A stretch of 64,000 nucleotides of DNA from Zingiber officinale (Eukaryota > Streptophyta > Magnoliopsida > Zingiberales > Zingiberaceae): contig NC_055996.1 of NCBI RefSeq assembly GCF_018446385.1, forward strand, positions 12,821,317 to 12,885,316, given 5' to 3'. Both the position numbers and the translations under genes were made by a program. Each line of letters begins with the position of its first letter. Position 1 is the stretch's first letter. This document shows positions 57,018 to 64,000 of the stretch, piece after piece. Under the pieces are notes generated by a model that made no database searches, was not told the origin of the DNA, and saw nothing but the letters and a program-made list of their open reading frames with translations.

Positions 57018-60000
57018 CTACTTCCAAATACGCCTGAAGGCCGGCGAAAAAGTTGCTCCCCTGTAGTACAGCACAATGAAGCAGAGGGCAGGGAAGACGA
57101 TGAGCTCTAGTATGAGCGGAATTAGGTCGTCGGACTCCGTCCTCTGCCCGCCGTAAATCTGCAGGAAGATGTTGCAGGTGAAGGCGACGAGCAGCGCCAA
57201 GAGCGCCATGGCGAAGGACAAGCAGGCCAAGAAGTACTTGGTCGGAATGGCCCGCCGGAACTGCTGCTCCTTGTAGGGCGAGATGATGAGGGAGAGGAAG
57301 AGGACCAGCGAGGTGGCGGCGCAGGAGAGGCCGATGACGTAGGTGTGGGAGAAGATCTTGAAGGGCAGCCTGTTCATGTACACCGGGTTCCCTGTCTTTT
57401 CGTCTTTCTCGCCGGGGATCGAGAAGCTCGACGCGAACACCACTGCAGCCACCAGCCCCGCGCAGGTCTTCCCCATCTCCGTCAGCTGGTTCTTGCAGCT
57501 ATGCAGCATCTCCTTGTGGCTCTCGCTGAACACCTCTTGGGCCGTCTTCTCCTCCTTGTTCCGGCTGTACACCAGCTCCTTCGGCACCATCTCTTTCACC
57601 GTCTACTCAATTTGGTGAGAAAACTTCACTTTCTCAAGATTAATTAGCTATTGAAGAATTAATTAGCACAAAAAAAAACCTCAAAAAAAAGGAGTTCGTC
57701 TTGCAATTGCACGGCGTCGTCCGTATCGGGAGGAATCCTCTCCGAGGCAAAATGGAGGATGGTCCTCCTCGACTCGGTGTGCGAGAGCAGCCAGGAGGGC
57801 AGGACAGGGTTGTCGCCGGCCGTCATCCGGCGGATGGTCTCCACGATCTCCCGGTTGCCGCACTCGATCGCCACCTGGAGGACGTTCCGGCCGCGGCTGT
57901 CCAAGTACGTCGCCGACTGCGGGCACACCTGGAGTATCTTTTCCACGAATTCGTGCAGGCCCATCTCCGCCCCCATGATCAACGGCGGCTCCGACCAGTC
58001 CCGCACCGACGACATCGACTCCAGCGCCCTATTCGCGCTCCGGAGAAGCCCCTTGATCGCCGGCGCGTTGCTGCCGCCTGTGGCGTCGTCGAGGATGAGG
58101 AGCTTGTCGACGAACGCGTACAGGAGGTTGCGCTGCTCGGAATTCGACCAGTTCTGACGGCCCGGAATGCCATGTGGCGAGGTGAAGTAGAAGCCTGTCG
58201 ACGACGCCGGAGCCTGGTTCTCACTTCTTCCTCCCTTGGAGCAGAAATCGAAGTACGCAGGATCCTTCGCTATGCATTCTATCAGTTTTATGGCGTCCCT
58301 GTGGGTTTCTTTCAGCTGGTTGAGTCTTCTAACTCTGGGCGAAACTGCAAAATTTTGTATTTAAAGACTTTTAAAAGAAAATATCCCTTTTTAAGTTTTT
58401 ATTATATCGATACAATATTATTATGGTTAAAAATACCCAAGTTTATTCTCATTCCCTAACTAAACATAATGGACATCAATTTATTTAATCACTCTCATTT
58501 TTTTTGGGTACAAAAACTTTAAAAGGAGAGATAATTCTTCCTAACTTCAGCACATTCAAATTAGAATCTAATATATTTTCTATCAAATTAAGCACGACTC
58601 TTTTTCAATCTGACCAATCGATTGAGAGTTATACCAATGGATTGGCTTAGGTTAGATTGATTGACATGTAAAAAAAGGGTTATACTAAATTTAATAAAAA
58701 ATATAACTAGATTCTAATTTAAATAGGCTGAATTTAGAAAAAATTATATCTTTTTTTATACCTTTTATACCTATGAAAAATAAAAGACAATTAAGTAAAT
58801 TGGTATATATTAAAAAATTAAAACAAATAAAAATTTACATGCGGAGAGTGAGAATAAGGAGCACAGATCCTCTGGTCCGCAAATTACGGACCAGAGGATG
58901 GTCCACTTGTTTACACCATTGATTTGGATGGACCCCACCTATTTAAAGGTGGGATTCATCCAAATCAAAGATTCTCATGCAGTGGACCATCCCCTGATCC
59001 GCATTTTACGGATCAAAAGATCCCAACTGGAGAATAAGGAGGAAGAATAATTTATTATTAGGGAGTTTTGAGTTATTTTCCTAAAAATACTTCAATATTA
59101 ATATAAATTATTTCGATATTGAAATAGTTTTGACCAAATGAAAATTTTAAATGTGGACTAAAGGAAAAAAAAAACAAAAGAAGATGAATATACGAACTTA
59201 CCTTGCCTCAGAAATTTGAAAAGAAATATGTGACTTGGTCTTAGAATTATGTAAAATAACATACGAATCCATCTTCCTGCAAGCATCCATCCACAACAAC
59301 ATATAAGTTAAGGCAATCAAAATTCATAAGTAAAACATTTTGTTTTCAATTTTCACTCTATGCCACTCATATTTTTAAGAAACATAAGTATTTTTTTCTG
59401 ATTTATTTATTTATTTTTCTTTAAAAGATTGACTAATATGTGCTACCCGGCATGATAATGGTGAGTTCCACTAGGTCGAGAAAAGTCTTGCATTCAGAAG
59501 GGAACTTTGAGCGAAATGCCTTGATACCCTTTTCTTCATCTTCAGCTTTTTCTGAATTTTCATCCTCAAGGTCCTCGTCCTAATTGCAGATAATTTTGAG
59601 GGGCAATTGACATTATTACATGAAAAATAAATTCACCCATATTTTCTGGCCAGATCCCTGGTTCAGAATTTTCTGAACCAGCCCTGTCTATTCATTGGCT
59701 GAATGGACTGAACCCCACCAGTGAAATCCAGTTTATCCAGTCAATGAATGAACAGGGGATCAGGACTGGTCCATGAATCCTGAACTAGAGGATCCCAATG
59801 TTTTACCCTCTTTTTTAAAAAAAATAAATAAATAAATTATAATATATATATGTATACCTCGAAGTCTTCTACACGGCCCTTGCGAGTGTCCTTGGGCAGG
59901 GGAATCCCTAGCATTAAAAATTTTATAAAAAAAAATAGTGATTTATGTATAATTCATGTGTTTTAATTGGCATGCCTTGTATTTTAGCTTTGTTTTTAGT

Positions 60001-61624
60001 AACATAAATCTTCAAATTAAGCTGTCCAATTAATTCTAAAAAGTAGATAATCTTTCTTCATAGAAGTAATTAATTAAGATGGTGTAAGTTACGGACAGTT
60101 ATAAAGGAGGTCATCGAGTGAGCCGAGAACTAATTGGCTCCGGAATGCCTCGGGAATGGTCACCAGCAGTTGCAACGGCGTCACCGCCGCGTTATTCCGG
60201 CTCATCGCTAACTGCGGCCATCTCGTCGCAATCGTCAACGCCAGCTCTGCAAATCGTCAGACGATCGATCGATCGATACGCGAATCGGTTAGATTAAATT
60301 AAAGTTCTCCCTGCAAATTAATTAAACGAGTTAAATTATTAATTATCATAATACCCTGTGCATTGCCCATGATGGCGCAATGGAGTGCGGTGGCGCCGTC
60401 GTCCGTCCGGTCTTCCGGCGAGATTTGCCCCTTGCTCACCAGAAGGAAAAATATATCCCTCCGCCCGTAGAGCGCCGCCTTGTGCAGCGGCGTCTCCCCC
60501 TTGTTGTTTCGTTTCTCCGCCAGTTGGGGGGACTTGGTCAGCAATGCCTTCGCCACCTTATTAAAAAAAAATGAATTGCGATAACTTGATCAGAACACGT
60601 GTATGGCTGGCCTGTTGAAGAATTGATGAGATGGTTTAATTACCTTCCGGTCGCCTGCGATGGCGGCCACATGCAGCGCCGTGTCGCCGTTGTAGTTCTT
60701 AGCGGCGAGATTGCAGTCTGGCAGGCCGATGAGTTTAAGCGCGATCTGGGTTTTCTGGCAGGAGATGACGACGCTGAGCAGGGGGTCGCCCATGAGGTTG
60801 ACCAGCTGGCCGTCAGGTTTCGTGGCCAGATTCTCGAGCTCACGACTGTCCTCGTCACGGATCAACTTGTTGACCTGCCGGTGGTGCTTCTGGTCAAACT
60901 CGGGCGACGGCCGAATCTCCTCCACCTCGTCGTCGTCGCTGCTCTCTATCGACGCGAAGCTCGGGTATTCCGTGAACCGGGGCGGGCGTGGCAGCTGGTA
61001 TCGCGGCTCCGCCATCTCGAAGTCGCCGGGGAACGCCGGGAAGCTTGGCGGGCCCATGAAAGGCGGTGCGCCCATTTGAACAGGTGGCGGGAAAGGAGGT
61101 GGGCCCATTTGAACAGGCGGCGGCATAGGTGGTGGGCCCATTTGAACAAGTGGTGGGAAAGGAGGTGGGCCCATTTGAACAGGCGGCGGCATAGGTGGTG
61201 GGCCCATTAGTGGTGGTGGGTCCATTTGAACGGGTGGCGGCATAGGTGGTGGGCCCATTTGAACGGCGGCGGCGGCGGCGTCGTTACAGGTGGTGGCCCA
61301 ATCCATTTGAACAGGCGGCGACATAGGTGATGGGTCCATTTGAACAGGCGGCGGGAAAGGAGGTGGGCCCATTAGTGGTGGTGGGCCCATTTGAACGGGT
61401 GGCGGCATAGGTGGTGCGCCCATTTGGACAGGTGGTGGCGGGACCATGAAAGGTGGTGGGCCCGGGTGCTGATCCATGAAATCGCCCTGCTGTTGCTGCG
61501 CCGCGAGCGTCTGATGGAAATCTCCGGCGACGGCCATCGACGACGACTCCATCCCCGTGGGGTGAGGTTGTGGGCCCGGGAACTGATGCATGAAATCGCC
61601 CTCTTGTTGCTGCGCCGGATGCAT
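57018..61624 (-). CDS. Ankyrin-PGG membrane protein, copy C, with proline-rich N-terminal repeat
   Basis: Eight exons: E1 60644-61624, E2 60355-60556, E3 60097-60246, E4 59858-59907, E5 59528-59579, E6 59202-59276, E7 57680-58344, E8 57018-57602. Phases agree and give 919 residues. Residues about 60-225 are ten degenerate PPPVQM(G/D)PPP units. Then an acidic stretch (SSDDDEVEEI), ankyrin units GDTALHVAA, KGETPLHKAALYG and DGATALHCAIMG, further ankyrin-type units in E7 (MGLHEFVEKIL, RGRNVLQVAIECGNREIVE), and the PGG domain with four membrane segments in E8. The intron between E1 and E2 is absent from copies A and B. Two donors are weak: GTCCGT after E3, and GT followed by a T-run after E7. An ATG at 61699 is also in frame but lies only about 10 bp from the TATA box, so 61624 is preferred. 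Family role: membrane-bound defence signalling, inferred only. Confidence 0.75.
58862..59028. mobile_element. Foldback MITE in intron 6 of copy C
   Basis: The ends hold nested inverted repeats (GGTCCGCAAATTACGGACCA and GATCCGCATTTTACGGATC; GGACCATCC and GGATGGTCC). The insertion is flanked by the direct repeat gagaataaggag at 58850-58861 and 59029-59040. The same family damaged copy A at 20143. Confidence 0.7.
59650..59796. mobile_element. Second foldback MITE in intron 4 of copy C
   Basis: GATCCCTGGTTCAGAATTTT / TCTGAACCAG on the left and GATTCAGGACTGGTCC... GAACTAGAGGATCCC on the right form a foldback of the same architecture as 58862-59028 but with little shared sequence. Confidence 0.6.
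60557..60643 (-). other. Copy-specific intron of copy C
   Basis: An 87-bp insertion that begins GTAATT and ends AATAAG on the minus strand, exactly interrupting the ankyrin unit between GDRK and VAKAL. In copies A and B the codons are contiguous. ACCTT occurs at both borders (60555-60559 and 60642-60646), like a short target duplication. Confidence 0.7.
61040..61450 (-). repeat. Minisatellite encoding the proline-rich repeat
   Basis: About ten units of 33-39 bp with the core CCCATTTGAAC(A/G)GG(T/C)GGCGG (plus strand), each translating on the minus strand to PPPVQMG or PPPVQMD. Length multiples of three keep the frame. Confidence 0.9.
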
Positions 61625-61705
61625 CGGAGGGAAAATCTCCGGCAACGGCCTTAGACGACTTCTCGAGGAGCTTGCGATGGATGGGGATAATGCAGCCATG
61701 CACGC

Positions 61706-61798
61706 CGATATATATACACACACACTCTACTGAATTAAGCTTTGCTTGTGGTCGGCGAACCGTATCGGATTCACACCCTTCGACACTCTAAATCCGCC
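61706..61798 (-). promoter_or_regulatory. Promoter of copy C with conserved block
   Basis: TATA box GTGTATATATATC (minus strand) at about 61707-61719. The conserved block (GTGTGAATC, CAAGCAAAGCTTAATTCA) lies at 61731-61798 and is closer to the TATA box than in copies A and B. Confidence 0.7.
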
Positions 61799-62699
61799 AC
61801 CGCCGTACGATGCTGCATCAATTTGTTAAATGGGTCGGATATAACCGTTAAAAAAGTTGTCATACCAAACTTGCTCTGAAGGTCAGCCCGCTAGGGTCAC
61901 ACACAACCCCGTATCACAAGTTATCCTAGGCATGACTCACGTGGCTTAATTCTTTATTTTTATTTCATTTTAAAAATAAAACTTTCAGGCATAAACCCAC
62001 ACGATCACGGATCAATCAAGACCTAAACTAAGCCCATCCTCAGAGTTAGGATCTTGGTTCAATTCAATGTAACCATTATAAAATATAATTAATAAAAAAT
62101 ATATATATAATTTTATAATACCATAAAATAATTATTGTATAATTATTCTTTTCACATCTTTATATTTTAAAACTTTTATACAATAATTTTATTATCAATT
62201 ATTATAAATATATCTTTCTCTATCTATACAATAACACTATCATTCATTTGATTGCACAACCTTTCTTTCATAATTCTTATGGTAAACTCTCTAAGTCGTA
62301 GTTGTAGTTGCAACCGATATAATTAATATCAATGTCAAAAGTTTATAAATCAATGAATACACTATACTTTTTTTTAACATAACTATTTAAAATCAATAAG
62401 AAGATCTTTCAATCCTTAAAATACTTTGTTAGAATGCATATCACATATATAAATTTTAAGTTTATCATCAAGTATGAGAAGATCAAATTTTCAAAAATCT
62501 TATGGTAAAACTCAACTAATTGCATCAATTTTTCTTAGTCAAAAGCTAAAATTGAGTTTTGTGGACACAAATAAGTTATACAAAGGAGTAACTTTGTATC
62601 TACCTCTAAGAAATAAACATTTAATTCTTGAAATTACATATTAATAATCTCATAGAATAAAAATAATAATAAATAAATAAATGTTGTTACAATCAACCT
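61799..62699. other. 5' flank of copy C, AT-rich
   Basis: 61826-61925 matches the split 5' flank of copy B. The rest is AT-rich with no recognised feature. Confidence 0.55.
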
Positions 62700-63263
62700 T
62701 CAGGGTTCTAATATTTGATAATATACCTAAGCTTGGTCAAATTTAACCGAGCGTTAATCTAAATAAGATTTGATATTTAAAAGTAAAAAAGTTTAGTCAA
62801 GATTAGATGACTAACAAGGGAAGTTCTAATTGGAGGTTAACAAGAGAAATGTCATAACTATAGGTTAGGCAGGTGAGAAGTCTATCGAGCGACTAATCGT
62901 AACTAAAGGTTAGGCAAAGGTAAGTCCAAGCAGGTCAAGGGTGATAGAATATTTGGCAAGAAAAATTCCTAACTTGAGATTAGGAATGTGAGAAGTCTAT
63001 TAAGTGACTAGTCCTAATTGGAGGTTAGACAAGGAAATTCTAGTCGAAGGGATTGGGCTGGAAGTCTTGACAAATTGAGGATATCAGGCGGGAAGTCCTA
63101 AGCCAAGGGCACCAAGCAGGAAGTCTAAATAGGTTGAGGATCGAAGGTCTAGTAGAAAGTCCCAAGGGTACGTTAAAATCAAGCTGAGCAAAAGTCCAAG
63201 TATATCTGGAGGACTAGAGGCTTGACAAGGTGAAATCCTAAAGAATAGACCTTAGGTGGTAAA
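62700..63263. repeat. Degenerate repeats, element-derived
   Basis: Repeated words GGTTAG(G/A)CA, GTGAGAAGTCTAT(C/T), CTAATTGGAGGTTA and GGAAGTC(C/T)TA recur at irregular 40-70-bp spacing. Probably part of an LTR element whose edge is at 63264. No gene. Confidence 0.5.
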
Positions 63264-64000
63264 TGTAGGATCATAAAGTTGATAGAGGGGGGAGTGAATA
63301 GTCATAGTCAAAAATATCGATTTAAAAATAAGTTACATAGCTGAATAATAAAAAAAGGAAGCCAGAATGAAGAAGACAAGCACGCTCTAATAAAAGTAAT
63401 TTTTTACTTAGTTCGGAGCCTTCGACGACTCCTACTCCAAGGCCCGCACTCGTCGAGTACTTTCGTTGAACAATCCACTAATAGTTTGAAAAGATACAAT
63501 AATAAAGTACAAGAACTATATATGAAAAATTACCAACAATAAAGAAAACTAAGTAAAGTTGAGGTCCGGTTGTCGATGGAGCATTGCAGCATTGTCAGAG
63601 CCCTTTTTGAAGCAGCGTACGGGAATGAAAGTCATAGTAGATGTTGTTCTAAAGCTTCTAGTCGAAGGCCCTTATATAGGCCCATTCCGGGCACCTGGAA
63701 TCCCTCCGAGCGCCTGGACAGTTGCTGACGTGGCGATCTCTCGTCGAAACTTCATCCGTAAAGTTTATCCACTTCTGGGCGCCTAGACCCTTTCCGAGCA
63801 CCTGGACTATCGACGTGGGTTCAGCTAGTCGTTGTGCTCTAACTCAAGTTTGGGATAACTTTTCTGGTCTGGGAGCCTGGACTAATTCCGGGCACTCAGA
63901 ACGCCTGGGTACCTGCGACACCCGCTCAGGGGACATTGGTCTTGGAGCCCGGACACCTTCCGGGCACCCAGACCCCTTTTTGTCTCTTTTCTTTCCTACA
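63264..64000. repeat. LTR-type sequence with GGGC(A/G)CC repeats (runs off window)
   Basis: The edge TGTAGGATCATAAAGTTGAT followed by AGAGGGGGG..GTGAATAG resembles the E1/E2 and 41868 edges. Then CGACTCCTACTCCAAGGCC, also present at about 41985. From 63680 repeated words such as TCCGGGCACCTGGA, GAGCGCCTGGAC and GGGCGCCTAGACCC. Continues past the window. Confidence 0.5.

Noticed and set aside
60599-61210. Plus-strand frame of about 203 codons with W-A-H-L-N repeats
   Set aside because: Antisense to the proline-rich minisatellite of copy C.
61625-61723. Longer N-terminus of copy C
   Set aside because: The frame's extreme start is GTG, not ATG, and the upstream ATG at 61699 lies about 10 bp from the TATA box, probably ahead of the transcription start.

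Overview
The window is nuclear plant DNA from a large, repeat-rich genome. LTR retrotransposons of both superfamilies are nested in one another, MITE-like foldbacks and CACTA, Harbinger and hAT-like debris lie between and inside genes, and the host genes are spliced with GT-AG introns. The host-type genes (ACD6-like ankyrin proteins, a NAC fragment, a YUCCA-type monooxygenase fragment) are angiosperm families. The overall look suggests a monocot, perhaps Zingiberales, but that is an impression rather than something the sequence proves.

The host backbone is a head-to-tail cluster of three ankyrin-PGG genes, all on the minus strand: copy A (18809-24630), copy B (35822-38802) and copy C (57018-61624). 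They share a seven-exon plan with conserved phases and a conserved promoter block. Copy B reads as an intact 712-residue gene. Copy C reads as an intact 919-residue gene with one extra intron and a long proline-rich repeat ahead of the ankyrin part. Copy A looks dead: half of exon 2 and its acceptor are missing, and a MITE remnant sits at the start of exon 6. A NAC-domain fragment lies beyond the 3' end of A. A YUCCA fragment interrupts the 5' flank of B. A stray piece of 3' flank at 40140-40680 suggests that the array once held another copy.

Layout: 1-6312 is a gag-only LTR element (E1) in minus orientation, sitting in the 3' part of a minus-strand Copia element (E3, 6313-13516) that carries an unusual extra ORF ahead of gag. 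13517-14427 is unassigned GC-rich DNA. 14428-16976 is a solo LTR with a perfect 5-bp target duplication. 16982-17700 is LTR-like debris. The NAC fragment and copy A follow. 25090-26637 is a Gypsy LTR plus gag start, interrupted by a plus-strand Copia element (E5, 26638-31990). E5 is cut by an inverted relative's LTR (31991-about 32850) and followed by a CACTA end (to 33059). 33060-35340 is tandem repeats and LTR debris. Copy B and its flanks follow. 41868-44870 is a degenerate gag-bearing LTR element. 44870-53045 is a Gypsy LTR split by a complete gag-only element (E2, 45030-52344) with TSD gagat. 53690-54495 is an opposing Gypsy-like LTR. 54793-56660 holds a TIR element and a Harbinger transposase fragment. 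Copy C follows, and 62700-64000 is further LTR-type sequence.

The ankyrin-PGG genes are the only ones that plausibly make host protein; ACD6-type proteins are membrane proteins linked to defence signalling. Everything else is mobile DNA that has been reshaping the cluster: intron expansion in A, a fragment insertion upstream of B, and an intron gain or loss in C.
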